In this document: positions 27,501-37,894 of the stretch, piece after piece
How positions within the stretch are numbered: position 1 is the first letter of the stretch
Layout of the letters: each line of letters starts with the position of its first letter
Origin: Entoloma clypeatum
Lineage: Eukaryota > Basidiomycota > Agaricomycetes > Agaricales > Entolomataceae
Reading direction: 5' to 3'
Assembly: GCA_963565915.1 (NCBI GenBank)
Contig: OY751487.1
Coordinates: 4,030,001 to 4,094,000, forward strand
DNA: 64,000 nt
The notes under the pieces: generated by a model
Told to the model about the DNA's origin: nothing
Seen by the model: the letters and a program-made list of their open reading frames with translations, nothing else
The model's database searches: none
Position numbers and translations under genes: made by a program

Positions 27501-27810
27501 GACAGTCATTACGAAAAACCTCACGACCCTGTTCCCACTGGACAGGATCACCCTGAATCAGACAATGACTTGCCATCTAGCGAGCCCGACGATGAACCAC
27601 GAGTACCCACTCCGGAACCCAAACAAGTACCAGATCGACCGATCAGGGAACGACGAGTTCGGAGAATGCCAGGTAGCATCTATGGGGAAGACACCCCCGC
27701 TTCTGATCTTGAAAAAATAGATTGAAGATGTAGATTAGGCGGTCAAACGGCATGGATGAACGATCTCCTAATGGAGGCAATCTCTATCCAAGTGGGCATC
27801 ATCGAAATGT
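24574..27810 (+). pseudogene. Copia1 gag-protease-integrase fragment
   Basis: It starts MSTSRSALDSITVFDGIDY. A frameshift near 24705 breaks gag; similarity resumes from about 24783. Stops follow TKQH (25845-25847), DQAL (26580-26582) and EKID (27723-27725). The last is CGA in the intact copies. The protease motif reads DSSAS instead of DSGAS. Integrase HHCC and D,D,E residues are recognisable. It ends at the Gypsy1 target site. Confidence 0.88.
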
Positions 27811-27815
27811 CACAC

Positions 27816-28299
27816 TGTTAAGAACTGATCGACAAAACGTCGGAGCTATGTCGGACGTGTCGGAAAGTCGGAGGGTCGAGGCGTGTGCAACATAGGGGCA
27901 AGGACTTGGCTTCAACTTGTGTGTTGCGCCCTCGCTAATACTTTGGTGTCCTTATTTCGGAGGATCGGAGGATCGGAGGTTGGAGGTTGGACTCAAGTTA
28001 AGAGTCGGAAAGAGGACGGGAGGTATGATGTCGAATCTAAGTTGATATTCAAACTGAAGCTAATACACGATTCTACATAAGTTTAAATACTATGTCGGAG
28101 GACGTGTGGCTTCGTCGGAGTCAGATAACGAGTGGCTGTCGGAGATTCTTAACATAAGTAAAATGGTCGGATGTAAGTAATGTACGTAGTAACGAGATTC
28201 ATAACAGTAAGTATGCATAATAAGTATTAGTCAAAATGTCGGAGGTGTCGGAGGTGTCGGGACTGGTCGGAAATCGTCGGAATGGATCGGAATGTAACA
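27816..28299 (-). repeat. Gypsy1 3' LTR
   Basis: On the plus strand it reads TGTTAAGAACTG to GGAATGTAACA. It is followed at 28300-28313 by the complement of a purine tract (AAGGGGGAAAT), the usual plus-strand primer position. Confidence 0.9.
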
Positions 28300-28464
28300 A
28301 TATTTCCCCCTTAGGGCCGAACCCATGAGGCCTAAGGACCTAGGTGGTCAGTGCGTGTGAACTGCGTCATGTGATGCATTGGTTGAAAATACCGTCTGAG
28401 TGGTTCTTTCTTCTTGTTCCCCCATTCTCTCTTCGTTTTAAAACTCTTCCAAAAAAACCTCAAT

Positions 28465-29424
28465 ATGTCGGCAACCGATTTTCAAAAGGAGATGGAGGCG
28501 CTGCAGGCTAAGCTCGCGGAGGTGGAGGCAAAAAAGCGAGCAGCGGAGGAGGAGGCTGCGAGGAAGGCTGAGGAGGAGCGGAGAGCGGAGGAAGAGAGGG
28601 CTGCGGAGGCGGCACGGTTAGCGGAGGAGATGCGTCGGGTGTCGGAGCTGGCAGCTCAGAAGAGGGCCGATGAAGTAGCCGCTGTGCAAGGCGCATTGAG
28701 CAAGGGGTCAGGGGGGCTGCAGGCGGAGAAGAAGAAGAAGAAGGTGACGAAGAAAAGGAAGGTAGAGGAGGTGATGGTGACGGTTGGAGAGGGGTTGGGA
28801 GTTGGGGTCGGGGTCGGCACCTGTGATAGGTGCAATGTGAAGGGCGTCGAATGTGAACGCGATGAGTAAGTTCTTCTTTGGTTCGTCTCTTCTGTTTTAA
28901 CCTTTTGTTTTAGAAATAAGTCATCCTGCAAGGGTTGTGTCAAGGACAAGAAGAAGTGCGAGGTCAGAGCATCGGAGGAAAGGTCGGAGGTGAAGGAGGT
29001 GAAGAAAACGGTGAAGGTGATTAAGGGGAAGAAAAAGGCGTCGGAGATGCCGTCGGAGAGTGGGTCGGAGGACACCGTCTTGGGTGTCCTCAAGATGATA
29101 CTGGCGGAGACGAGGCAGGTGAGGCGACTGCTAACAGCAGTTGAAGGCTCGGTGAACACCGAGTATCAACCCAAGTCACCGGAGGAGTCAGAGGAAGGGT
29201 CGGAGTCGGAGATGGATACAGCGGAGGAGACGCACGAGTTGAGACTGGAGAAGAGGATCGCAAGAAGGATTAGGAAGGACCTTGTGAATAGGAAGAGGTT
29301 GGAGTTGCCGGAGCTGTCGGACGATTCCGACATGTCGATTTTGGAGCTGTCGGAGAAGGCGGAGGAGGAGGAGGAGTCGGACAAGGAGGAGGGTCCGTCA
29401 AACAAGAAACAACGTACTAAGTAG
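28465..29424 (+). CDS. antisense accessory gene of Gypsy1: coiled coil plus Zn2Cys6-type cysteine cluster
   Basis: This spliced gene lies between the chromodomain end and the 3' LTR, on the strand opposite gag-pol. Exons are 28465-28865 and 28914-29424 (48-nt intron), giving 303 residues. Residues about 5-80 form an Ala/Glu/Lys/Arg coiled coil. Then comes a basic patch (KKKKKVTKKRKVEE, a possible nuclear signal). A cluster CDRC-x6-C-x8-CKGC-x6-C spans the intron. This is exactly the spacing of fungal Zn2Cys6 DNA-binding domains, except that the first loop (NVKGVE) is not basic while the second (VKDKKK) is. The C-terminal half is acidic and ends SNKKQRTK. The Gypsy2 copy shows in-frame indels only, which argues for selection on the protein. 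The function is unknown. Confidence 0.75.
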
Positions 29425-29451
29425 ATAGAATAGTACTTGTTTTTTCTTGTT

Positions 29452-31325
29452 TCAGAGCGATGTGAGCGGGCCCGGTTTGTCGGGATGAGCGGAGTGAAAG
29501 TCGGAGACAAGCTCGGGGGCGTTTTCCAATTCATTGGCTGGTAGCCAAGAGAATCCTTCATCAGTGTTTTCATATCCTAACCAATGGACGAAATATAGTA
29601 GCTTGCAGCTACGTCGTCGGTCGATCTTTGAGTCGACTATTTCAGCAGTCTCGTACTCAAGTTCTCCATCAATGTCAATCGGAGGAGGCGGAGGTTGGGT
29701 CCGATTCGGAATGGTGTTCGGAGTTGCGGGTTCAAGCATGGAGACGTGGTAGACGGGGTGAACACCACAGAATGTGTCGGGGAGTCGGAGGGTAAAGGAG
29801 TGTGTGCCGGGTTGTGCAATGATCTCGTATGGTCCCAAGTACTTTTATGAGAGTTTCTTGGATGGGCGTGTTGTGCGGAAGAACTGTGCTTTGACGAAAA
29901 CCTGTTGTCCAACAGAAAATGTCGGAGATGCAATCCGATTATTGTTGGAGGACTTCTGGTAACGTTGTTGAGCGTCGGAGATGGTGGCTTTCAGTTCTTG
30001 GTGAAGTTCGTCTAAGTCGGTCACAAAGGATCGGGCTTGGGAAGAGGCGAGGTCTCGTTCCGGGTGAACAGTAATGTTCGGATGGTAACCCTTGTTAGCA
30101 AAGAAGGGAGATATGCCAGTGGTAGTACTAGGTGCGTTGTTGTGCGCGAACTCCGCAATCGGAAGGAGAGCGGACCAGTTGTCCTGTTGGTAGTTGCAGA
30201 ATATCTGCAAGTACTGTTTGAGGGTCTGGTTAGTGCGTTCGGTTTGGCCATCGCCTTCGGGGTGGTAACCGGAGGTGAAGTGGAGGGTCATGTTTAGAGC
30301 CTTTCCGAGAGATCGGAAGAATCGGGAGACGAATTCAGGGCCGCGGTCGGAGGTGATATGTTCGGGGACGCCGTGTTTAGAGAAGACATGCAATACGAAG
30401 AGTACGGCAAGGTCTTCGGAGGTGCAGTGAATTGTTGTTGGAATGAAAATACTTTGTTTCGTTAATCGGTCAACGATAACGAGGATTGAATCAAAGTTGT
30501 CGGAGGTCGGAAGGGTCTCGATGAAATCCATTGAGATAGAATTCCAAGGACGTTCGGGGATCGGAAGCTGTTTGAGTAGGCCGTAAGGCTTGTGTCTTTG
30601 TGGCTTCGATCGCATGCAAGTGGTACATGACTTGCAATAGTGTTTAACGAAATCTCGTATTCCGGGCCAGGTATAATCACGCTGAATGAGACTGAGTGTC
30701 TTGTTCTGACCTGGGTGTCCAGCAAGCATATGATCGTGCTTGTGCTGTAGGACTCGGAGTCGGAGGTCGTCGGAGTCGGGAACATATATCTGATCGTCAT
30801 GTCGGAGGAAACCATTGGGGTCGAGAGACCAGCAGGGTTTAGGATCTTTAGAAAGAGTGTCGTAAAGAGTGTCAGAAGGGAGTGCTGTGAGTATGTCATG
30901 GTGAAGCTTTTCTGAGTCCATGATAATGGTTGCACGGAGGACGGGCTCAAGGAGTTGAGTCGCGCGAACTGAAGCGGAGAGCTGTTCTTGCGAAAAGACT
31001 GGTCGGAGGTTGGTCGGATTGATGTCGATGTAGTCGCTATTTCCCCCTTTAGGGTAAACATCCCAACGTCTAGTTAGAGAGTCAGGTTTAGTTCCCAATC
31101 GGCCGGGACGGAATTGGATGACGAGGTTGAACTGAGAAAGGTATTCCGACCATTGGACTTGTCGGCGTGAAAGAACTTTGGTGGTGGCAAAATACTTGAG
31201 ATTTTTGTGGTCGGTAACGACGTCAATCGGAGTACCGGAGCCTTCCAGGTAATGGCGCCAAATTTTAAACGCTTCGTAGATGGCAAGAAGTTCCTTATCA
31301 TGGGTGTCATAGTTTACTGTGGGGG
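29452..31325 (-). pseudogene. Gypsy1 pol, 3' block: RNase H end, integrase, chromodomain
   Basis: On the minus strand it resumes after Copia2 with TVNYDTHDKELLAIYEAF (RNase H), then RRWDVYPKGGNSDY. The integrase follows: zinc HHCC in HKHDHMLAGHPGQ..CKSCTTC, core Asp in SMDFIETLP and TSDRGPEFV, Glu in GDGQTERTNQ. An in-frame TAA (29847-29845) follows KKLS. After it the frame continues KYLGPYEIIAQPG and a chromodomain (LLYFVHWLGYENTDEGFSWL), ending at 29452. The 417 residues before the TAA look identical to those of Gypsy2, including the stop, so both derive from a recent common source. Confidence 0.85.
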
Positions 31326-31330
31326 CCGTG

Positions 31331-31643
31331 TGTTGAAACTTTTCCCATCACGTAGATTAGATTAGATTAGATTACATCACCTGACCTTTACATATCTTCA
31401 TTACATACTTGTTTGGTTGGTACAAACAGTAGTACGGTATATAAGACCAGGAAACTGTCAATATCAACAAGTTGTCTCTTGACTCTTAACCAGCTCCATC
31501 GCTCTTACCAGCCTCAACCGCTCTCACCAGCCTCACCCTCTCCAAACCATGTAAGTGACTAGACCGGTTGAAGTAGAGTACTTCCACACTGTAGCTGTGT
31601 TGCTCAGTACGCCTGTGGCTAGCGCCCAGGTGGAACTTCAACA
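31331..31643 (+). repeat. Copia2 5' LTR
   Basis: TGTTGAAACTTTTCCC to CTTCAACA, with GATTA repeats and a TATATAAG box about 110 bp in. Confidence 0.92.
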
Positions 31644-31655
31644 GGTTATGGGCCC
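31644..31655 (+). promoter_or_regulatory. Copia2 half-tRNA primer-binding site
   Basis: GGTTATGGGCCC immediately after the LTR, complementary to the initiator tRNA-Met anticodon arm. Confidence 0.7.
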
Positions 31656-32006
31656 CGGATAGCAGAGGGATTCGGGAAACGCTGGCAACAGCGAGTACCT
31701 GCCCACTCTACCCTGGTTGGCAAAGAACCGATCGAAAGATCTAGGTTCTGAGTCATACTTCTTCACATATGAACCTGGGAACGTCATTACGACAAGTACC
31801 TGTCATGAGGCGTCCCTAAGGGGATTGACCTAGTACACTCCATGTGGAAACGTTGATCGCACCTTGTACGTTTCTGACATATAAAGGGCTTTCCCGTGAC
31901 CGCTATTCCTAAAGGGAATATGTCATAAGGAATCATTTAATTGTTTTCTTAAATCATATTCATAACACATCACTGATTGGAAACCCTCTTTTAGATTCAT
32001 CTAAAA

Positions 32007-35000
32007 ATGTCTACCTCTCGTTCTGCCCTCGACACAATCACTGCCTTTGACGGCATCGACTACAGGAGCTGGGCCGAAAAAATGAAGTCTTACCTCCTCC
32101 ATCAAGGAGTCTGGCGTCTTGTTTCTGGCGACATCCCCCGCCCTGTCATCGCCGACTTCACCACCACAGTCTCCACCCCTGGGGCCACTGCCGCTGCTCC
32201 CCCTGTGCTGGCTACCACGGTCGACCAGCCCGGCTTCCGCAAGGAAGAAAAAGCCTGGATCAGGGACGATGACGTAGCTCTTGGGGCGATACGCCTGAAG
32301 GTCTCCGAGGCGATCAGACGCCACATCAAGGACGCCACTTCCTCGAAAGACGCCTGGAAGTCATTAAAGGATGCCTACTCCAAGGTATCCCCGGCTGTCA
32401 TCTTCGGCGACTTCAAGGCCGCCGCCACCTACAAGCTCTCTGGACGCGACCCCGTCCCCGAAATCGAACGCCTGGGGTCTCTTTTCGCTCGGCTCGCCGA
32501 TTCGAACTTTGACGTCCCCGATCTGATGCAGGCAATGATCCTGGCAAATGCAATTCCCGACGCCTGGTCGTCACTCTCCACCGCCCTCTTCCAGGTCTAT
32601 GACGCCGACGATTTCACCTACAAGGCCGTCGCCGAAAGCATCATATCAGAGTACCGGCGCAAGTATTCGATTGGGTCTACTCGTACGTCCAACGAGCAGG
32701 CCCGGAAAATCTCCGGGACGAAGCGCAAGGGGCAAGACCCCAAATGGGAAAGGCAACAAAAGCCGAGTACCTCGCAGAACGATGCTGACGAGCAGCCTAA
32801 CTCGACCGACCATAGTACCGCTTCTGAAAAGAAGAAGGGAAAAGGACGATGGCGCAATCAGAAGAAAAACGCCAACACTGCGGACAACGCGTCCGACCAT
32901 GTGGAAGAAACGGTTGAGTTCGTTGCTCCCGCCATCCACTTCCCTCCTCTTCCGACACCGTCCTTCACAACCATCACTGGTCGCGGGAAAACGACAAGTA
33001 CCGCCCAGCCCAATTCCGCAAATATGCAGTCGCTCCTGCAGCGTATGAACCCCCCTCCGTCACAGTACACCGGGCTTCCTTCTGGAAAACCATCCGTGTG
33101 GAAAAAGAACGACCATGTCCGCAAACTCGCGCGCGGCATTGGTGCTCGCCCCTCAGGATCGAATCTTCGTATCCTAGACACCATCATTCCTGAAATTGAC
33201 AAAAGGCCGGCTAAACAGCGTCGCGTAGCCCCGTCGATAGAAGAATCGCTAGGAATGATGGACATAGACCATCAAGGCGAGCGAATGGGGCCGGAACAAT
33301 TCAAGGATGGGCTGATCGAACTTGACGGTTCGTCACATCCTTCTCTCAAACCTTACCAAATGCGGAAAGCTAATCATGTCTCTCAACAGACGTATAATAT
33401 ATTAGCCAGTACCACTACAGAGTGCGTAGATCACTTCAGCAGTGATCTACACAAAAAATATATTAAACATTTTGCCTCTTGTACACACTGTAAGGAAAAA
33501 GAACGCGCTCAGTGGATCTTAGATTCCGGCGCATCATTACACTTTACCCATGAGTTTAAAGACTTCGCGTACTACAGGCCTCTCAAGGCTAAGCGATTTG
33601 TCCAAACAGCTGCAAAGGGAAAGAAACTGGAAATTCTCGGAGTTGGGGCCGTTCCAGTACGGCATACCCTGAATGGGGAAACTAAAACTCATCTCCTACG
33701 ACCGGTATTTTATATTCCGGATATGGACACACGTCTATTGTCCCTAGGCGTCTTCCTTAACCATGGTTACAAAGTTGATGGAATGCGCGGAGAAATTAAT
33801 ATCTCTAAAGGGCTGAACAAAATACAGTTTTCGCCTCATTTCATCGGACAAACCATTTACTGGTTAGACACTGAAATACGCTATGACCAAATCCACGCGA
33901 TCTCTAGCGAAATCACTGTTGAAACCTGGCATAAACGTCTTGGCCACCCAAATGACCAGGCGCTTAATAAAATTCCCACTAGTACCAAAGGAGTACCCAG
34001 GACGTTAGTACATGAGAGATCACAGGAAAACTGCACGGGGTGTCTAAAAGGGAAAATGCCGAATCAATCTTATCCTAACTCGACGACAAGGGCTGTCAAA
34101 CCCTTTGACTTGATCCATTCGGATTTGAAGCAGATATCCACGGCATCGTACCATAAGTACAAATATTTCCTTACCTTTTTGGACGATTTTTCATCCCATG
34201 TCTGGGTCGTCTTGCTTAGGAAGAAGTCAGGCGCCATCACGGCGCTGAAACAATTCCTTGCGATGATCCAGAATCAATTTGCCGCTACCCCTAAAAAGTG
34301 GCGGGTTGATGGAGGTGGAGAATTTGACGAATACAAGGATGTACTTGCCGATCATGGAATTCTGATCGATGTCACGCTCCCATATCAGCACCAGCAGAAT
34401 GGTAGAGCAGAAAGGATCAATCGAACACTATGGGAAAAATCTCAGGCATTGCGCTTCGATGCATGCTTACCGCCCATGTGGTGGGAATTCTGTTTGGAAC
34501 ACGCAGCATTTCTCTACAACAGAACCCCCATGCAGCGTCTTGAATGGAAAACCCCTTACTTCAGGGTGACCAATGAGATCCCCGACATGTCTAGCGTCAG
34601 AGTCTTCGGATGCCAAGCATATGTATATATCCCAAAAGAAAAACGCAGAAACTCCCTGGAGTCAAGATCTCGATTGATGATTTATCTCGGATCAAAACCA
34701 GGGGTCAAAGGATACCGCTTCATGGATCCTGAGACCAACACGATTTTCATGGGTGGGAAAGCTATCTTTGATGAAAGCAAGTACCCTAGATGCCACATCG
34801 ACCCTTTGCCAGAAAACCATCCAGAAATGGAAAACCCAGAGCCGGCTGATGAGTTTGAGGATCTCATCCCTGGCAGCAACGACGACGAAAATCACAACGA
34901 AACACCTCATGACCCACTTCCTATTGAACAGGATCAACCTGAATCAGACAACGAATTGCCTGCCAGTGAGCCTGATGACGAACCGCGAGTACCCACTCCG

Positions 35001-36734
35001 GAACCCGAGCAAGTACCAGATCGACCGATCAGGGAACGACGAGTTCGGAAGATGCCAGGAAGCATTTATGGGGAAGACACTCCAGCGTCTGATCTTGAAA
35101 AATTAGATCGAAGACGGAGACTGAGCGGTCAAACGGCATGGATGAATGACCTCCTGATGGAGGCAATATCAGTCCAAGTTGGCATTGTCGACATGTCCCA
35201 TAAAGACATATACCCTCTTCCAAATAAAGAAGACTGGTATGCGGCTGAACGTAAAGAGCTAGATATGCTCAAACGCCGCGGGGTGATCACGGAGCTAGTA
35301 CCCCTGCCTGAAGGGAGGAAAGCTCTAAGGAACAAATGGGTTTACAATGAAAAATCTGACGGGCGCCTGAAAGCACGCCTCGTCGCAAAAGGATTTTCAC
35401 AAGTAGAAGGGATCGACTTTGATCAGATCTTCTCACCAGTCGTAAGATATGAAACCGTCCGGCTAATACTGGCATTGACAGCCCTTGAAGGGTGGTTCAT
35501 GACTCTATTGGACGTCTCATCAGCCTTCCTCTATGGAACGCTCTGTGAAGTCATCTATATGCGACAGCCTGAGGGCTACGTAGTAAAAGGGAAAGAACAC
35601 CTCGTGTACCAACTATTCAAAGCTCTATATGGACTTAAGCAGGCCGCATTAGCCTGGTGGAGGGAACTTGATTCCTCCATGAAAAAGCTCGGCTTTGTCC
35701 GGCTCCACTCCGATGCGGGAGTATTCATTCACAAAAGTACCAACGGGGAAATTGTAATTGCCGTCATCTATGTCGACGACTCTGCTTTTCTCGGCACAAA
35801 CCGGGAATATACGCTAGAAAAGAAAAAGGCCTTCATGACAACATGGGAATGTAGGGACCTAGGTCACCTAGTGCCCGATGGGGAACCAAAGGAATTTCTC
35901 TCAATCCAAATAAGGCAACGTGGGAAGAGGATCTTCATTGATCAAGTACCTTACCTTGAGAAAATTCTGGCACGCATGGGGATGAGCGAATCTAATGCCA
36001 CCCATACCCCACTCCCTACGGGCTACAAACCCATGGCGTCCGAAGATGAACCCAATGCGGAACTCCGATCTAAGTACCAATCCGTCATCAGATCACTCCT
36101 ATATCTGATGATTGGAACGAGGCCTGACATCTGCTTTGCTGTAATCAAAATGTCCCAATTTTCCGCAAATCCCACCAAACGCCATTTAGAGGTGGCTAGG
36201 GATATTTGCAGATATTTGAAGGCAACGAAAAATTACGCGATCATGTACGATGGGGACTCAGGGAAAGGGATCTATGCATTCACAGACTCCGACTGGGCAT
36301 CAGATGAAAACACGAGAAGGTCTACCACCGGCTTCTTCATATCACTGGCGTCTGGAGCGATAACATGGGTATCATCGGCGCAAAAGACCATCGCCCTCTC
36401 TTCTACAGAAGCAGAGTATATGGCGCTATCAGATTGCAGTCGCGCAGCAACATGGCTGAGAAGCATGCTTGCCGAACTTGGAATGCAGATCGGATCAGTA
36501 CCGATCTACGGAGATAACAACGGCTCCGTCTTTATCGCATCCAACCCTGTAACTGAGAAGCGATCCAAGCACATTGACGTGCGATTCCACTTCGTCAGAG
36601 AAAAAGTCTCCGAAGGAATTATTACGGTCGAATTCATCGAAGGAGTGAATAACCCTGCAGACCTTTTGACTAAGAATCTGGGGAAAATCCTTTTTTCCAA
36701 GTTTATCCCGTACTTCGGACTGATAAAAAACTAG
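32007..36734 (+). CDS. Copia2 gag-pol polyprotein, intact (1575 aa)
   Basis: A single uninterrupted frame. The order is a gag/UBN2-like capsid region (1 to about 260) and a Ser/Lys-rich linker. The protease has ILDSGASLHFT near 510. The integrase has HHCC (WHKRLGH..CTGCLKGK), core aspartates in IHSDLK and WRVDGGGEFDEYK, and Glu in NGRAERINR. An acidic, Pro-rich linker follows. The reverse transcriptase has LLDVSSAFLYG and active site YVDDSAF. RNase H has FTDSDWASD, SSTEAEYMALSD and RSKHIDVRFHFV. I see no CCHC zinc knuckle in gag, which is unusual for copia. The nearest Cys pair (SCTHCKEKERAQW) sits just before the protease. It is nearly identical to Copia3 except for a diverged block near 33350-33495. 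Confidence 0.95.
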   Translation: MSTSRSALDTITAFDGIDYRSWAEKMKSYLLHQGVWRLVSGDIPRPVIADFTTTVSTPGATAAAPPVLATTVDQPGFRKEEKAWIRDDDVALGAIRLKVSEAIRRHIKDATSSKDAWKSLKDAYSKVSPAVIFGDFKAAATYKLSGRDPVPEIERLGSLFARLADSNFDVPDLMQAMILANAIPDAWSSLSTALFQVYDADDFTYKAVAESIISEYRRKYSIGSTRTSNEQARKISGTKRKGQDPKWERQQKPSTSQNDADEQPNSTDHSTASEKKKGKGRWRNQKKNANTADNASDHVEETVEFVAPAIHFPPLPTPSFTTITGRGKTTSTAQPNSANMQSLLQRMNPPPSQYTGLPSGKPSVWKKNDHVRKLARGIGARPSGSNLRILDTIIPEIDKRPAKQRRVAPSIEESLGMMDIDHQGERMGPEQFKDGLIELDGSSHPSLKPYQMRKANHVSQQTYNILASTTTECVDHFSSDLHKKYIKHFASCTHCKEKERAQWILDSGASLHFTHEFKDFAYYRPLKAKRFVQTAAKGKKLEILGVGAVPVRHTLNGETKTHLLRPVFYIPDMDTRLLSLGVFLNHGYKVDGMRGEINISKGLNKIQFSPHFIGQTIYWLDTEIRYDQIHAISSEITVETWHKRLGHPNDQALNKIPTSTKGVPRTLVHERSQENCTGCLKGKMPNQSYPNSTTRAVKPFDLIHSDLKQISTASYHKYKYFLTFLDDFSSHVWVVLLRKKSGAITALKQFLAMIQNQFAATPKKWRVDGGGEFDEYKDVLADHGILIDVTLPYQHQQNGRAERINRTLWEKSQALRFDACLPPMWWEFCLEHAAFLYNRTPMQRLEWKTPYFRVTNEIPDMSSVRVFGCQAYVYIPKEKRRNSLESRSRLMIYLGSKPGVKGYRFMDPETNTIFMGGKAIFDESKYPRCHIDPLPENHPEMENPEPADEFEDLIPGSNDDENHNETPHDPLPIEQDQPESDNELPASEPDDEPRVPTPEPEQVPDRPIRERRVRKMPGSIYGEDTPASDLEKLDRRRRLSGQTAWMNDLLMEAISVQVGIVDMSHKDIYPLPNKEDWYAAERKELDMLKRRGVITELVPLPEGRKALRNKWVYNEKSDGRLKARLVAKGFSQVEGIDFDQIFSPVVRYETVRLILALTALEGWFMTLLDVSSAFLYGTLCEVIYMRQPEGYVVKGKEHLVYQLFKALYGLKQAALAWWRELDSSMKKLGFVRLHSDAGVFIHKSTNGEIVIAVIYVDDSAFLGTNREYTLEKKKAFMTTWECRDLGHLVPDGEPKEFLSIQIRQRGKRIFIDQVPYLEKILARMGMSESNATHTPLPTGYKPMASEDEPNAELRSKYQSVIRSLLYLMIGTRPDICFAVIKMSQFSANPTKRHLEVARDICRYLKATKNYAIMYDGDSGKGIYAFTDSDWASDENTRRSTTGFFISLASGAITWVSSAQKTIALSSTEAEYMALSDCSRAATWLRSMLAELGMQIGSVPIYGDNNGSVFIASNPVTEKRSKHIDVRFHFVREKVSEGIITVEFIEGVNNPADLLTKNLGKILFSKFIPYFGLIKN

Positions 36735-36803
36735 GCGAAACAAAAGTACCTATATATATATGTGGGAAAATGTATTTAGAAGTATGTACTAAATATGGGG
36801 GGG

Positions 36804-37117
36804 TGTTGAAACTTTTCCCATCACGTAGATTAGATTAGATTAGATTACATTCACGTGACCTTTACATATCTTCATTACATACTTGTTTGGTTGGTACAAA
36901 CAGTAGTACGGTATATAAGACCAGGAAACTGTCAATATCAACAAGTTGTCTCTTGACTCTTAACCAGCTCCATCGCTCTTACCAGCCTCAACCGCTCTCA
37001 CCAGCCTCACCCTCTCCAAACCATGTAAGTGACTAGACCGGTTGAAGTAGAGTACTTCCACACTGTAGCTGTGTTGCTCAGTACGCCTGTGGCTAGCGCC
37101 CAGGTGGAACTTCAACA
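36804..37117 (+). repeat. Copia2 3' LTR
   Basis: Same ends as the 5' copy; preceded by GGGGGGG (36797-36803). Compared with the 5' copy it has ATTCACGTGACC where that one reads ATCACCTGACC. Confidence 0.92.
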
Positions 37118-37122
37118 CCGTG

Positions 37123-37404
37123 AAGGTGCAGGAATGGAATGAGATGGGGTGGACTTCATTGTCGGAGGTGACTATCGACAGAATAGCCGCTAGGGCATAG
37201 TCGGATGCGTCGGTTTCGACAATTATCGGAGAGTCAGGGATCCAGTGTGTCAGGATCGGAGCGGTGGTAAATGCCTTTTTCAGGTCATTAAAAAAGTGGT
37301 TCAAGCGTCGTCGGAGAACAGCCAAGTGGCATGTTTCCTGGTTAAACGAGTGAGTGGAATAGCGATGTTGGAATAGAATGGAATGAAATGTCGGTAAAAG
37401 TTTG
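37123..37404 (-). pseudogene. Gypsy1 pol, middle block (RT end to RNase H start)
   Basis: This minus-strand piece lies between the Copia2 and Gypsy2 insertions. It reads FNDLKKAFTTAPILTHWIPD, then IIVETDASDYALAAILSI and ISFHSCTF, the start of RNase H with its first Asp (ETDAS). It joins 31325 on one side and 50378 on the other once the insertions and duplicated target bases are removed. Confidence 0.88.
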
Positions 37405-37409
37405 CAAAA

Positions 37410-37892
37410 TGTTACATTCCGATCCATTCCGACGATTTCCGACCAATCCCGACACCTCCGACATTTTGACTAATACTTATTATGCATACTTACTGTTATG
37501 AATCTCGTTACTACGTACATTACTTACATCCGATCATTTTACTTATGTTAAGAATCTCCGACAGCCACTCGTTATCCGACTCCGATGAAGCCACACGTCC
37601 TCCGACATAGTATTTAAACTTATGTAGAATCGTGTATTAGCTTCAGTTTGAATATCAACTTAGATTCGACATCATACCTCCCGTCCTCTTTCCGACTCTT
37701 AACTTGAGTCCGACCTCCGACCTCCGATCCTCCGATCCTCCGATCCTCCGAAATAAGGACACCAACGTATTAGCGAGGGCGCAACACACAAGTTGAAGCC
37801 AAGTCCTTGCCCCTACGTTGCACGCGCTCCGACCTTCCGACCTTCCGACGCGTCCGACGTAGCTCCGACGTTTTGTCGATCAGTTCTTAACA
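37410..37892 (+). repeat. Gypsy2 5' LTR
   Basis: TGTTACATTCCG to CAGTTCTTAACA. TATTTAAA at 37611-37618 places transcription start near 37644, so R-U5 is about 249 nt. Confidence 0.92.
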
Positions 37893-37894
37893 GT

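Larger units (their letters stand above)
31331..37117 (+). mobile_element. Copia2: structurally complete Ty1/copia element inserted in Gypsy1
   Basis: Flanked by CCGTG (31326-31330, 37118-37122). LTRs are 31331-31643 and 36804-37117, differing by one indel and about one substitution. It has a half-tRNA primer site, a 351-nt leader with no clear gene, a full 1575-codon polyprotein and a G7 polypurine tract just before the 3' LTR. Everything needed for transposition in cis appears present. Confidence 0.95.
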
